From positions 41,866,395 to 41,930,394 of the forward strand of contig NC_087062.1 of assembly GCF_963678635.1 (NCBI RefSeq): DNA of 64,000 nt, given 5' to 3'. The position numbers and the translations under genes are program-made. This DNA comes from Symsagittifera roscoffensis. Its lineage: Eukaryota; Xenacoelomorpha; Acoela; Convolutidae. Below, piece after piece: positions 45,880 to 58,488 of this stretch; position 1 is the first letter of the stretch; each line of letters begins with the position of its first letter. Below the pieces are notes generated by a model, which did no database searches, had not been told where the DNA came from, and was given only the letters and a program-made list of their open reading frames with translations.

Positions 45880-47460
45880 ATTCGGTCGAAACTAGACAAA
45901 AATCTCTAGAGGCGATAAACCACAAAAATCTCTCCATACGAAGCCCACATGGGCCAAAGCCTAACATAACACATCATTATCTAACATAGCTACAACTATT
46001 TCACCAAATAACCTAAGCTTGTAAAACGCAAAACACACTTGTTTAGATCGGAAAAACCTGACGTATCCTCCTCTCCAACCAGAAATCTTGCACGACCTTC
46101 ATTGCTGGTCTGAAAGTGAAGTGAAAATAACACGACGACCTATGAAGAATCTTCCAGAACCATCAAATATATCCCTGAAGAACTGGGAATTCACCACAAA
46201 AAATTGCACAGTTGTGAAATTAAGATTTTCACCAGCTAAGGAAAAAGAAGTTTTAAATCTAAGATATAAAGCAACAGAAAAACAAGCGGATACTAACATC
46301 AATTACATACAACAGTTAGCTAGAAAGACAGTCTGTATCGCAACAAAAAGTTAAGACCCTAAAATATTTCAGCAAAAATACAAAACGTTCGATTGTAGAA
46401 TTTTCATATACACAGCACACAGCTTGGTTACAAACTAAGGGAAAACCACCTCGCTTACTTAGAAACAGTGGTTTCGCATACGTACCAAAACCAAAATTAT
46501 ATGGACCATGCATACCTTCACGGCGTACAAATCAGCTAGGAAAACAGGCCCATGCTTACATTTTTTAGACATCGAACAACCAAATGCGCCACAGCACGAA
46601 CTGTTCCGGGAGGATGAGAAAACAGGACTACCGAAGAAGCTGTCCCAGAAGGAACATCAAGCCAAAAAAGATGCAAAAGCCAAGATAAGGAGGCAGGCAA
46701 CGCCACAAACTGGCAAACAGATGGGCGGAAAACACAACCACAGACAGGCCAGAGGAATGACGCTTAAAGGCGCGAACAGAAAGGGCAAAGAAACGGAGGT
46801 CTCGTCAAGCGACGGATAGTCATCCATAGCTTCGAAAAGACAGCACCCTCTCTCAAAAGACAGGACACCAAAACAACACCGCTGCCGCAGCCTGCAACAC
46901 CACAGAATCAACAAGAAAACCCACACGAACCCGATAGCCCACACTAACCTCAGCGTTGGGAAATCCAATCTCAATCAAAACCATTAATTCACCAAAAAAA
47001 TTTTCGACTGCGTCTCCAGAGAAACAAACCACGGGTATCCCAGGTAACACTAGCATCAAGAATTTCTTTCATGAAATGAGCTTTGAAAAAGATTCGCAAA
47101 AGTTTGTGGCGTGTATAATTTTTATTGAAACGATAAAACCGAGGAAAAAGGATATCGACCCCATAAATGTGATAGATTTGGTCTCCCCTTCTGAGATGAA
47201 AACTAAGGAGACACCTATCACAACAACGCTCGCTGAGGCAAAGTTACAGGAAAAATGAAAAGACAAGGAGCAGAAATAAAAGAGAGGCCACCAAGTCAGT
47301 CCCACATGGACAATGAAACTCATTATTGTTCCCACCGGGACGGTAAATCTCTAATTCTTCCAAAAGGAGGCAAGTCATCCGGCTGAGTTGGCATGAATTA
47401 TTATTATGTATCTATATTTATATACAGAGACCAAATGGATAGTCTTGACTGATATAAACT
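45880..47460 (+). other. A/C-rich stretch, possible decayed non-LTR retroelement
   Basis: The plus strand here changes abruptly from T-rich to A/C-rich with longer open stretches: 46088-46354, 46508-46819 (Lys/Gln-rich, ...PKKLSQKEHQAKKDAKAK...) and 46956-47258. The three frames show no recognised domain and are separated by stops and frame changes. The 3' part 'ggctgagttggcatgaatta' followed by TTATTATGTATCT at about 47380 resembles the ending of non-LTR retrotransposons with a short simple-repeat tail. A 5'-truncated, decayed LINE is my best guess; an unrelated pseudogene is possible. Confidence 0.3.
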
Positions 47461-48401
47461 ATCAGATGGCTGAGCGATACCGTTCAGTTGGTGTTGATTT
47501 CAGATTCATGTTCAGTTATTTTCTTATCTTACTCAGATTTACTGAGATACAGATAGACAATCCGTTCGGATTCTAGAAAAGCCCATACGTTACGGTAAGA
47601 CAGCATCTATGAAAATGGAAAATTGAAAAGGGAACTTTTCCACATCGATTTTCTTATATATCTCCACAATCAAAATCTAGAAAGCGGAGTACTGCAGCTT
47701 TCGGCTCTGTTCACTTATTCAAACTCATTTCAAGCTGTCTTATAGCAATGAAACTTTGCATGGCGAATGAACTAACATGTTGAAATAATTTTTTATTTTT
47801 ATTTCAACTCAAACGTGAAGAAGAAAGCGTAAAAGAGCCATTTTTTGTCAAAAGGCATGAATAAAATGTTTGTTCCTGTTTAATTATTCCTATAATTAAT
47901 TTGCATAGGATTGAATTTTTCGTTTTTTTGAATCTTTTCATATTTCCTCATTTTCTCCTTTATCTCAAAACACATTTGCTGATTAATTTCTTTACCGTGC
48001 CTTTATAATTAACTACTCTCTCTTCATCTTACTCCACTCCCAACAGTCTTGAGAGGACTCTATTTCATCAATTTTTTCTCTAGTGCGAATTCTACAAAAC
48101 TACCATTATTCAATCAAAACAAGGACATTGTTAAAAATGAATGAAAAAAGGGAAAGCGAAAAAGAAGGGAACACGGTTTTGAAATGTTATGAATTTGTTA
48201 TAGTGAAAAAAAGTCACTCTAAGCTCATCAAACAATTTGTTATGTGTTACGTCATATGTTCTAATGGAGAAACAAAAAAAAACGTCATATGCGTTGCGCT
48301 TGGGCTACAATGCTGAGTTAAATCGTCCAGACAAAATGCACTAGCTTGAAATTAAATGCGTTTTTTTTGTCAAACTGGGTTAACTTCAGCTGAAAAACGA
48401 T

Positions 48402-48500
48402 TGCTTAAAATTCCAGTTTGCTTAAAATTTTGCTTAAAAAATTTGCTTAAAATTCCAGTTTGCTTAAAATTTTGCTTAAAAAGTTTGCTTAAAATTCCAG
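48402..48500 (+). repeat. Minisatellite based on TTTGCTTAAAATTCCAG
   Basis: Six to seven tandem copies of TTTGCTTAAAA, some extended by TTCCAG. The second 2.8 kb unit has a shorter version at 51203-51276, showing copy-number change after the duplication. Confidence 0.75.
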
Positions 48501-48850
48501 CAAAAACATAATGACGTTTTGTGTTTTGCAAAGTTTTGAGAGAAAAAGGTTGTTTTGTCATATTAAACACCAATTTCTTTTAAAAGCAATTCTTAAACAT
48601 TTTGCGCTATTGTTTTGGGGAGAGTATACCAAAGAGTTTTTGAAAGATGTCTTGAGCTGCGTAAGAGGCTTCTTGTGACATACTTGCATCAGTGTTTGAC
48701 TAAATAGTTTTGGCGTAATTCTTGATTGACTAAAAAATTTTAAAAAAATGATCCAGTTTTTGGGATAAAATTTTGGGTCCAATTTTTGCAAAACAAAGAG
48801 CGCCATATTAATTTTGCTGAAAATCTAAGCAAGTTTTGTCTTAATTGCTT

Positions 48851-48967
48851 AATACGTTTTATCAGGATAGTTGAAGTCAGCCTTGTATTCTAATGGTCGA
48901 AGAACCAAATAGGCTCTTCGACCATTATAGTACAAGGCTGACTTAAACTATCTCGATAAAACGCATT
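48851..48967. repeat. 117 bp perfect-looking hairpin, copy 1
   Basis: The arms are about 52 nt and nearly complementary: left 'aatacgttttatcaggatag', right ending 'tctcgataaaacgcatt'. Around the loop the stem reads 'taatggtcgaaga' and 'tcttcgaccatta'. The loop is about 10 nt (accaaatagg). It could be a tiny MITE, or it could give a pre-miRNA-like transcript. No target-site duplication was resolved. Confidence 0.7.
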
Positions 48968-51624
48968 AAACAGTTAAAGACTCATCGATAAAAAAAATAG
49001 TCGAACGTCAATCATCAAAATGAATCAGTTGCCGTTCAACTAAAAGGAAATAAATAAAAGGAAGTTTTGCTTCTTTTATCAGGAAACCCTTAAAAAATTG
49101 TTTTAATTGGAAGGCAGTCAGTGACTATTTGAAAACTTTGCATATTTCTGTCGGTTTTATATTTGGCCATCATTAATATTAAGTCACTCGAAATGCTTAC
49201 TTTTTTGGAGATTTTCACGCTTTCTTTACAAATTTGGAATACTGAAATCTGGCTGGCTGTTTTTTTTGCACATTCGTTTTTTCGTCTATGATAGATTCCA
49301 TCGAAGAGTTAGGAGCAAAGATGAAACATCTTTAAAATAAATAATTTTTATTTATTTAACTTGATTTACTAAATAAACTACTGCTGATATTTTGAAAAAC
49401 AATCGGAACATACAAGATTCTGCAATAATTTAAGCAGCCTGGTTTTGTTTATTGTACGTGGCCATTTTTTTTAGGCTAAAGTTTTGAGCATTTCATTGAA
49501 AACTTCCACCGCAAAGTCTGTTGGTTGCATGGTGGAAACAACATTTTTTATAGCGCAATTGAAGCGCTATTCTTGCTGCTTTTATATAACATTCAAGCCT
49601 ATGCTAGCTTAAAGCAGGTCTAACAGACTATTTAGGAGCTAGCATTGACCTATGTTGTCTGAGGTCAGAGTTGCACCCCTGAGACTCTTTCCGGACGTCT
49701 TCGGGAAATTCCATTTTTTTCAAGACTCTTAGTGCGTTCTCTTGAAATATTAAAGCTACTTTTTGTTGTTTTTCAGCTGTCGTATGCTAAGTGAAACTTG
49801 ATTTTTTTTGCAAAATCTGCTCTTCGTTAAAACGTTTTAGAATACATCAAATCGTTTTCTGGCTTGCTTCTGATTTTTTTTACCACATCGTATGAGAGTA
49901 AGAAACAAATTTAGTCTAAGTTCAGTTAATTTTCTTACTTAGATTTACTGAGATACAGATAGACAATCCGTTCGGATTCTAGAAAAGCCCATACGTTACG
50001 GTAAGACAGCATCTATGAAAATGGAAAATTGAAAAGGGAACTTTTCCACATCGATTGTCTAATATATCTCCACAATCAAAATATAGAAAGCGGAGTACTG
50101 CAGCTTTCGGCTCTGTTCACTTATTCAAACTCATTTCAAGCTGTCTTATAGCTACTTTTTGTTGTTTTTCAGCTGTCGTATGCTAAGTGAAACTTGATTT
50201 TTTTTAGCAAAATCTGCTCTTCGTTAAAACGTTTTAGAATACATCAAATCGTTTTCTGGCTTGCTTCTGATTTTTTTTACCACATCGTATGAGAGTAAGA
50301 AACAAATTTAGTCTAAGTTTAGTTTATTTTCTTACTCAGATTTACTGAGATACAGATAGACAATCCGTTCGGATTCTAGAAAAGCCCATACGTTACGGTA
50401 AGACAGCATCTATGAAAATGGAAAATTGAAAAGGGAACTTTTCCACATCGATTTTCTTATATATCTCCACAATCAAAATCTAGAAAGCGGAGTACTGCAG
50501 CTTTCGGCTCTGTTCACTTATTCAAACTCATTTCAAGCTGTCTTATAGCAATGAAACTTTGCATGGCGAATGAACTAACATGTTGAAATAATTTTTTATT
50601 TTTATTTCAACTCAAATGTGAAGAAGAAAGCGTAAAAGAGCCATTTTTTGTCAAAAGGCATGAATAAAATATTTGTTCCTGTTTAATTATTCCTATAATT
50701 AATTTGCATAGGATTGAATTTTTCGTTTTTTTGAATCTTTTCATATTTCCTCATTTTCTCCTTTATCTCAAAACACATTTGCTGATTAATTTCTTTACCG
50801 TGCCTTTATAATTAACTACTCTCTCTTCATCTTACTCCACTCCCAACAGTCTTGAGAGGACTCTACTTCATCAGTTTTTTCTCTAGTGCGAATTCTACAA
50901 AACTACCATTATTCAATCAAAACAAGGACATTGTTAAAAATGAATGAAAAAAGGGAAAGCGAAAAAGAAGGGAACACGGTTTTGAAATGTTATGAATTTG
51001 TTATAGTGAAAAAAAGTCACTCTAAGCTCATCAAACAATTTGTTATGTGTTACGTCATATGTTCTAATGGAGAAACAAAAAAAACGTCATATGCGTTGCG
51101 CTTGGGCTACAATGCTGAGTTAAATCGTCCAGACAAAATGCACTAGCTTGAAATTAAATGCGTTTTTATTTGTCAAACTGGGTTAACTTCAGCTGAAAAA
51201 CGATTGCTTAAAATTCCAGTTTGCTTAAAGTTTTGCTTAAAAAGTTTGCTTAAAAAGTTTGCTTAAAATTCCAGCAAAAACATAATGACGTTTTGTGTTT
51301 TGCAAAGTTTTGAGAGAAAAAGGTTGTTTTGTCATATTAAACACCAATTTCTTTTAAAAGCAATTCTTAAACATTTTGCGCTATTGTTTTGGGGAGAGTA
51401 TACCAAAGAGTTTTTGAAAGATGTCTTGAGCTGCGTAAGAGGCTTCTTGTGACATACTTGCATCAGTGTTTGACTAAATAGTTTTGGCGTAGTTCTTGAT
51501 TGACTAAAAAATTTTAAAAAAATGATCCAGTTTTTGGGATAAAATTTTGGGTCCAATTTTTGCAAAACAAAGAGCGCCATATTAATTTTGCTGAAAATCT
51601 AAGCAAATTTTGTCTTAATTGCTT

Positions 51625-51741
51625 AATACGTTTTATCAGGATAGTTGAAGTCAGCCTTGTATTCTAATGGTCGAAGAACCAAATAGGCTCTTCGACTATT
51701 ATAGTACAAGGCTGACTTAAACTATCTCGATAAAACGCATT
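51625..51741. repeat. 117 bp hairpin, copy 2
   Basis: Copy of 48851-48967 in the second 2.8 kb unit. One visible change in the right arm ('cttcgactattatag') slightly weakens the stem. Confidence 0.7.
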
Positions 51742-53284
51742 AAACAGTTAAAGACTCATCGATAAAAAAAATAGTCGAACGTCAATCATCAAAATGAATC
51801 AGTTGCCGTTCAACTAAAAGGAAATAAATAAAAGGAAGTTTTGCTTCTTTTATCAGGAAACCCTTAAAAAATTGTTTTAATTGGAAGGCAGTCAGTGACT
51901 ATTTGAAAACTTTGCATATTTATGTCGGTTTTATATTTGGCCATCATTAATATTAAGTCACTCGAAATGCTTACTTTTTTGGGGATTTTCACGCTTTCTT
52001 TACAAATTTGGAATACTGAAATCTGGCTGGCTGTTTTTTTTTGCACATTCGTTTTTTCGTCTATGATAGATTCCATCGAAGAGTTAGGAGCAAAGATGAA
52101 ACATCTTTAAAATAAATAATTTTTATTTTTTTAACTTGATTTACTAAATAAACTACTGCTGATATTTTGAAAAACAATCGGAACATACAAGATTCTGCAA
52201 TAATTTAAACAGCCTGGTTTTGTTTATTGTACGTGGCCATTTTTTTTAGGCTAAAGTTTTGAGCATTTCATTGAAAACTTCCACCGCAAAGTCTGTTGGT
52301 TGCATGGTGGAAACAACATTTTTTATAGCACAATTGAAGCGCTATTCTTGCTGCTTTTATATAACATTCAAGCCTATGCTAGCTTAAAGCAGGTCTAACA
52401 GACTATTTAGGAGCTAGCATTGACCTATGTTGTCTGAGGTCAGAGTTGCACCCCTGAGACTCTTTCCGGACGTCTTCGGGAAATTCCATTTTTTTCAAGA
52501 CTCTTAGTGCGTTCTCTTGAAATATTAAAGCTACTTTTTGTTGTTTTTCAGCTGTCGTATGCTAAGTGAAACTTGATTTTTTTTGCAAAATCTGCTCTTC
52601 GTTAAAACGTTTTAGAATACATCAAATCGTTTTCTGGCTTGCTTCTGATTTTTTTTTACCACATCGTATGAGAGTAAGAAACAAATTTAGTCTAAGTTCA
52701 GTTAATTTTCTTACTTAGATTTACTGAGATACAGATAGACAATCCGTTCGGATTCTAGAAAAGCCCATACGTTACGGTAAGACAGCATCTATGAAAATGG
52801 AAAATTGAAAAGGGAACTTTTCCACATCGATTGTCTAATATATCTCCACAATCAAAATATAGAAAGCGGAGTACTGCAGCTTTCGGCTCTGTTCACTTAT
52901 TCAAACTCATTTCAAGCTGTCTTATAGCTACTTTTTGTTGTTTTTCAGCTGTCGTATGCTAAGTGAAACTTGATTTTTTTTGCAAAATCTGCTCTTCGTT
53001 AAAACGTTTTAGAATACATCAAATCGTTTTCTGGCTTGCTTCTGATTTTTTTTACCACATCGTATGAGAGTAAGAAACAAATTTAGTCTAAGTTGTATTT
53101 TTCCATGCAAATGAAGATATAAAAAAATAACGTTACGCAAGGACGAGTGATATATCATAATACAGCCCACCCAATTGTTTTTCTACTTCTTACCAAAAAC
53201 CATGCAGAGTACCTCCGCGTCGAAAAAACGGTTCCGAACTCATGTGTTGTTCAAAATTATATACAGCGGCGATACTCTCAGATC

Positions 53285-53656
53285 GATGTTCAGTTTTTTC
53301 AGCTACTTAATTGTTTTTTCTGCATTTTAAAAATATAGTGATTACTAACTAACTTAAACTTTAACTATTATCTGTTTCTGCTACCCGTCCAAAACGAAAC
53401 AGTTTTGAAAAAATGGATCAATTTTTTTCTCTTCTTTAGCTTTGATTTTGTAGAATTTACCGAAGTCGAATCATGACAAGGAACCATTTTCCAATAAATA
53501 AATCCTTTTTTTTTTTCGTTTTTTATTTTTGTTTTTGCAAAATTTGCAGTAGTTGAAAAGTTCTATGATACTGGCACAGCAATTGGTTACTTCTAATGGT
53601 TTTTCTAAAATATGGTGCTACTGGAAATATTTTTGTCTTTTATGAAAACCAAAGCA

Positions 53657-53717
<61 letters not shown>

Positions 53718-54820
53718 ATTATGTAATCAATTTATCAGGCATTTGACTTTGGTATACTTTCTCCTGCTTGATTTAGTGGGTATATCCAAAGCTTGAACCA
53801 TAAATCGGTCAGGTAAATGTAAATGGTACAAAAACAGTTTTCAAAACGTACCATTAAAAATTGGCAGCAGCCCACATTGCTTAGAAATAATAGCAACCTG
53901 AAAACCAAAATTGACCATTTGTAACGACTAAGTTTGCCTAAGAAACTGAGTGAATTGCACTGTGATTCGAACTGGATCAAAACAAACGAGTCTCTAAATT
54001 TATTTGATCTAAAACTTAGGCGGTAGCTTTTGCGTTGTTTTTGGTGAAACAATTTGAGCCGAAATTGATTAAGATTTGAGATGATTTTATCAAAAGCTGT
54101 CTCGGTGTCGAGAAAATTTGTTCTGAAAATATATGATTTTCGGAATGACATTCAGCGGGGATAGCTTAAGAGTGCTTTTAGTTTTTAGTTTTTTGAGCTA
54201 CTGATTTGTTTCTCCGACATTAAAAAAAGTTAAAGTGATTTTTAACTAATGTAAGTCTTAATTTTAATCCGTATTGGATGCTCGTCCGAAAAAAGAAACA
54301 CTTTTGAAGAGCTCCATCAATTTTTTCTCTTTTTTTAATTATTGTTTTGTAGTTTACCGGTCTGAAAATTTTACGAAATTTGAACAGACACCGGTTGCTG
54401 TTGGTTTTTTAGTTAGACGCAGTGCTATAGAATCATCTGATTAAAACGCGCAAATAATGATTCTTTGCCTGTTTAAGAGAGAAAAAAAGAGAGAGAAAGT
54501 GAGAGGAGAGAGATAAAATTAATTGTCTGTCGTTTTATATACTGTTTACAGCTTGTTTTAGAAACTTTTTCAGAGCTCCTACTAACTCTTACGTAATTGG
54601 TACAAGGTCAGGTTGTCAAAATGTACCAAAAACGTATAACTGCACCCCACATTGTTTCGGAAGGATAGTGGCCTGAAGACTAAAATTGACCCTTTGTAAC
54701 GACTAGATTTGGTTTAAAAATGAGAAAATCGAACTGTTATATGGATCAAACTAACTAGCGTTTGCATGACTAGCGTTTGCATTGTTTTGGTGACACAATT
54801 TGAGTCAAAATTAAAGAAAA
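53285..54820 (+). repeat. Old diverged tandem duplication
   Basis: 53285-53465 aligns with 54173-54360 (shared 'tgctacccgtcc'/'tgctcgtccg' and 'gatcaatttttttctctt'). Likewise 53826-53985 aligns with 54600-54760 (shared 'aaaattgacc', 'tttgtaacgacta'). Many substitutions and indels separate the two, so the event is old. The 138-codon minus-strand frame (53735-54151) is not kept open in the other copy. Confidence 0.6.
53658..53714. repeat. TA dinucleotide microsatellite
   Basis: A pure (TA)n run of 57 bp inside the first half of the old duplication; the second half lacks it. Confidence 0.95.
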
Positions 54821-55599
54821 CATAGGATAATTTAAAATATGTTACGACAAAAATTGCGCCTTTTCAGACCGCTGCGCGACCGATATTCAGTATTTTTAGA
54901 AATTGAAGACCAAACTGCAGGACTCAAGGAAATTTGACCAAAACCAACGCAACCAAAAAAACATTAACACCGACTGATTTGACCAAAAGAAGGTTAACCT
55001 GGACAGACATGATCAAGATTTGCGATTTATGATACGACAGAGTCGAACAAAAGTTGGTATGTTTTGACCATATCGACCCAGGCTTGACATTTTTAAATCA
55101 TTTTGACCAATTTATGTATGTTGTCATTTTGTTCAACCAAGGACAAACGTTTTGACCGAGTATGAAAGAAGAAAACGTTTCGATTGAAAAAAATATTAAT
55201 TGAGAAAAAAGAATCCGACTGTGTTTGACCGAGGAAATAGTTTCATTGATAAGATATTAAAACAAGACTGCTCGTATCAGGGCAAAGTCCTGAAAGTTGC
55301 GACTGCCCAATAACTGGTCTGCAATAGCTTTTGCATAATGGAATAATGAAAAACTATGAACGTTAGGCTGATAATATCAAATTTTGAGTCAAGTATGGAA
55401 CGGAACCATTATGACCAAATAGCTTGCCTGAAATCAATTTGGAACGAATTGTATGCCGTATAAATTGCCTCGCGTAAATCATGCGCGCTATACTTTTAAA
55501 ATCCAAATACAACACGAGCAGTTTAGATAGATTCGTTTTTGGTTAACATTTTGGCATGAGAACACTGTGGAGCCCACGAATATACCGGAGCAAAAACTT

Positions 55600-56400
55600 A
55601 TAAATGTCAAAAAAATCTTTGCTTATGTTCTACATTTAAAGCATGTAATCACTACTCATGTACACAAAGCTCTCTGAGCTAACAAAAGAGCAGCATAGAT
55701 TAATACATTGTTAAATTTGTTTCTAATTATTCAACTAAAAATGTCAGATATAGGAACTTAGGCAAGATCAGATTCGACCTTTCATTTAATCCCGTGAATA
55801 AAAGTCAAAATCTCTAAATATACTTATTGTGAGGGTTTAAAATATGTAATCACGGCTCATATACACAACGCTTTTTGAGCTATCAAAAGAAGACATTAAA
55901 TAATTACTTGGCAAGGTTTTTCTCTAATGATTCGGCTCAAAAAATCAGGGGCTTGAAGGTAGGCAAGGTCAAGTTAGACCTTTCATTCAACCCCGCAAAC
56001 TAAGGTCAAAGAATGTAAATATATAGGTTTTGATGGTTTAAAATAAATAAATACTGCTCTTGAACACAAAAGCTCTCTGAGCTATCAAAAGAGGACAATA
56101 AATAATTATTTGGCAAGATTTTTCTCCAATGATGCGGCTCAAAAAGTCAGAGACTTGAAGGTAGGCAAGGTCAAATTAGACCTTTTATTCAACCCCGCAA
56201 ACTAAGGTCAAAGAATATAAATATATATGTTTTGATGGTTTAAAATAAGTAAACACTGCTCTTGTACACAAAGCTCTCTGAGCTAATAACAGAGCAAAGT
56301 AAATGACTACATGGCAAGATTTATCTCTAATGATACAGCTCAAAGATCATAGACAGGAAGTTAAGAAAGGTCAAGATCTTTCATTCAACTCTGCACTGAA
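55600..56400 (+). repeat. 201 bp tandem repeat, four copies
   Basis: The landmark 'acacaaagctctctgagcta' is centred at about 55668, 55869, 56071 and 56272, giving spacings of 201-202 bp. Each unit also holds 'aggcaaggtcaa' and 'acctttcattcaaccccgc'. The middle two are most alike, the outer two more diverged. Upstream, 54900-55300 is irregular but rich in 'ttttgacca'-like words. Confidence 0.88.
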
Positions 56401-56577
56401 GTTTCATGGTTAATAATCCGTTATATTAAAGTTTCATGATCAGTCTCTATTTTATCAAAATTTTTCTTTTGAATATGGTTTATAATGTTAATATTTTAAA
56501 TAGTTTATAATTTTTTTTTAAAAAAAGGCTACATTTTTCAAACTAAATGATTAACTGTTTTTTAAGTTATTTTTAGA

Positions 56578-58110
56578 CATGCGAGAGCAAGTGTCTTGTG
56601 ATCGGGAGCAATCGTTTTTTCCAGTGAACATTTTTTCTCTTTCTCTATATTTCTGAACCTGGAACGACTTCCAGGTTCCTTAATTTGTTGCCTGGATGAA
56701 ACGCAGTTTCTTCTGGACCCTAAAGTCTGCGGTTCGAGTCCCAATAGGACCTTTTTTTAACAGTATGTCTGAAACTGAAAAAAAAACATTAAAAATTAAT
56801 TTGTGCTTTCAATTGTCTGCTCAATCTTTGTTGGCTCAGGTGGCACATCACGGATTTTTCTTGTGTTGTAAGGAAGTAACATAGCAGCTGCAAATTTTGT
56901 TCATTGTAGTTTCAGGGGGACTCCCCAGTCTAAAATTATAGTTTCAATCCAAAACAAAGAGTTGTGAAAAATTTCTTAGCATAAGCTACCACGCTCAAAT
57001 TTTCTTACACGATAAGTTTTGACACTCGGAAAAATAATACTTGCGGCTTTATACCGTTTTTTCAAACTTTTGATTTTTCTCAAAAACTAGCATCCCAAAT
57101 TTGGGTTGATAGGTTCAACGGAAATCACAGGTTGAGTGAACGTTTTGTGCATAAACTGCTGCTCCGAGTTTTACATACAAAAAAATTATGATTCTCGAAA
57201 ATGTCAAAATTTTCATTTGTGGACGGTTTCTTGGAAATTTTTCGGTTTTTCTCAATGCCTACAATCCCAAATCTGGGTTTTTGGTTTCAACGAAAATGAC
57301 AGGTTGAGTGGGTTGAGTGAATCTCTTCTGCATTAGCGGCTACGCTTAAATGTTTTACACATAAAGAAATGATTCTCGAGAAAGTCATTTTTTTTGACAG
57401 TTTTTTGGAATTTTTTTTTACTGTTCTCAAATAAAATCCTGCAAAATCTGATATCAAGGGTTTAACCAAAATATTAGAATTTTTGAAGCAAACTTAAAGA
57501 ACTGGCTACGCACAGTTTTTTTTAGAAAAAGTTATAGCCTTCAAAAAATTCAAAGTTTTCAAACTTGACCGTTTTTGGAATTTTTCTGATTTTTCTGGAA
57601 ACCAATCTGCCAATTCTTAGGTTTAGTGTTCAATAGAGAAATTCGATTTTGGGAATCCTCTCTGCTCCAGCGGCCGCAACTTATTTTCTGCAGAAAAAAA
57701 TTAATGAATTTCAGAAAAACAATTTTTTTAATTGATTGTTTTTGAAAAGTTTTTGACTTTTCTCAAAACTACCCTATCAAATCGAGATGAAGGGTTCAAA
57801 CAAAAAAAAACGGTTGCAACAACGTTCTTGCAGAAGCGGCTAAAGCAAAAAAAAATGTTTTATCTTCTAAATATCTCAAAAAATTTTACTCATTTAACTT
57901 ATTTTAGTAGGGATCAGTATTTCATCCCGCATCAGTACAAATTCAAAAAAAATCAAACACGTACCTCCAGCTTTAGCTGTGCCCCTAGTTATTTTTTATC
58001 GAGACTTACAAAAAATTTGAATCACCTAGTTTTTTTCGACGTTCGTTTCTCATTTTTCTCGACTGCTTATATATTTTATTTTGTGTTGTATCGCTCCGCT
58101 TCTACCTCTG
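56578..58110 (+). mobile_element. Composite element, copy E (type I satellite inside)
   Basis: The 5' module 'gcgagagcaagtgtcttgtg' lies at 56580, with 'atcgggagcaatcg' next to it. The tRNA-like segment (56683-56751) has box B-like GCGGTTCGAGTCCC, and the conserved motif 'caattgtctgctcaatcttt' to 'ggtggcacatcacg' follows (56809-56849). Then come five to six type I monomers (56940-57850) collinear with 1-1400. The pre-terminal block (57890-58040) precedes a decayed form of the 3' hairpin ('tatcgctccgcttctacctc', about 58087). The module-to-satellite junction 'gttcattgtagtttcagggg' (about 56900) matches copy D at 22557. The 142-codon frame at 57732-58160 is repeat-derived. Confidence 0.65.
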
Positions 58111-58488
58111 AGTCAAATTTTGTTTCGAAAAAAATTCAATTGACTTTTAATCAATTATAACCATGGCTCAACAGAAAAGAGGGAAACAGTTCTAATGCGG
58201 AACTTCAACTTCACTTTCTTCTGAAACGTTGCTCAGTTTAGCGCTGAACAGTTCAAATAATAAACCCTTTAATGATTAAACTTATTGACAATTGCAGTTT
58301 ACATTATTTTGCTTGAGTTTCTGATTGCTTGAGAAAAAACTACCGTGAAAGGAATTTCATTTAAGAAACTTCATCACACGATTCAATTTTTCGTGAACAA
58401 ACTGCAATTGGTTTGTTGCACCGATTGTGAAAAAAATAAATTGAATCAGTAAATTTCTTGTTTACTAAACAACAGTTTGATTACAAGG

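Larger units (their letters stand above)
47512..53094 (+). repeat. 2.8 kb segment duplicated in tandem, with 0.4 kb sub-repeats
   Basis: The marker 'agatagacaatccgttcgga' occurs at 47551, 49957, 50354 and 52733, giving spacings of 2,406, 397 and 2,379. The arrangement is a long (2.4 kb) plus a short (0.4 kb) piece, twice. The two 2.8 kb units are nearly identical but differ in a minisatellite (48402-48500 against 51203-51276) and in A-run lengths. Those A-run changes shift the small frames at 48083-48316 and 50886-51146 relative to each other. The frames are not conserved beyond the duplication and I do not call them genes. Confidence 0.88.

Noticed and set aside
48083-51146. Duplicated small frames starting MRILQNYHYS
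   Set aside because: The two copies have different C-termini owing to an A-run length change, and there is no domain or splice context.
53735-54151. 138-codon minus-strand frame containing a string vaguely like a reverse transcriptase motif
   Set aside because: The second copy of this old duplication is not open, and no other reverse transcriptase motif is present.
55600-56400. Regularly spaced repeats considered as a CRISPR array
   Set aside because: The whole 201 bp unit is repeated, not short repeats with unique spacers, and the DNA is eukaryotic.
57732-58160. 142-codon plus-strand frame
   Set aside because: It spans type I monomers and the pre-terminal block of the composite element; the equivalent regions at 31500-31870 and 28090 are not open.
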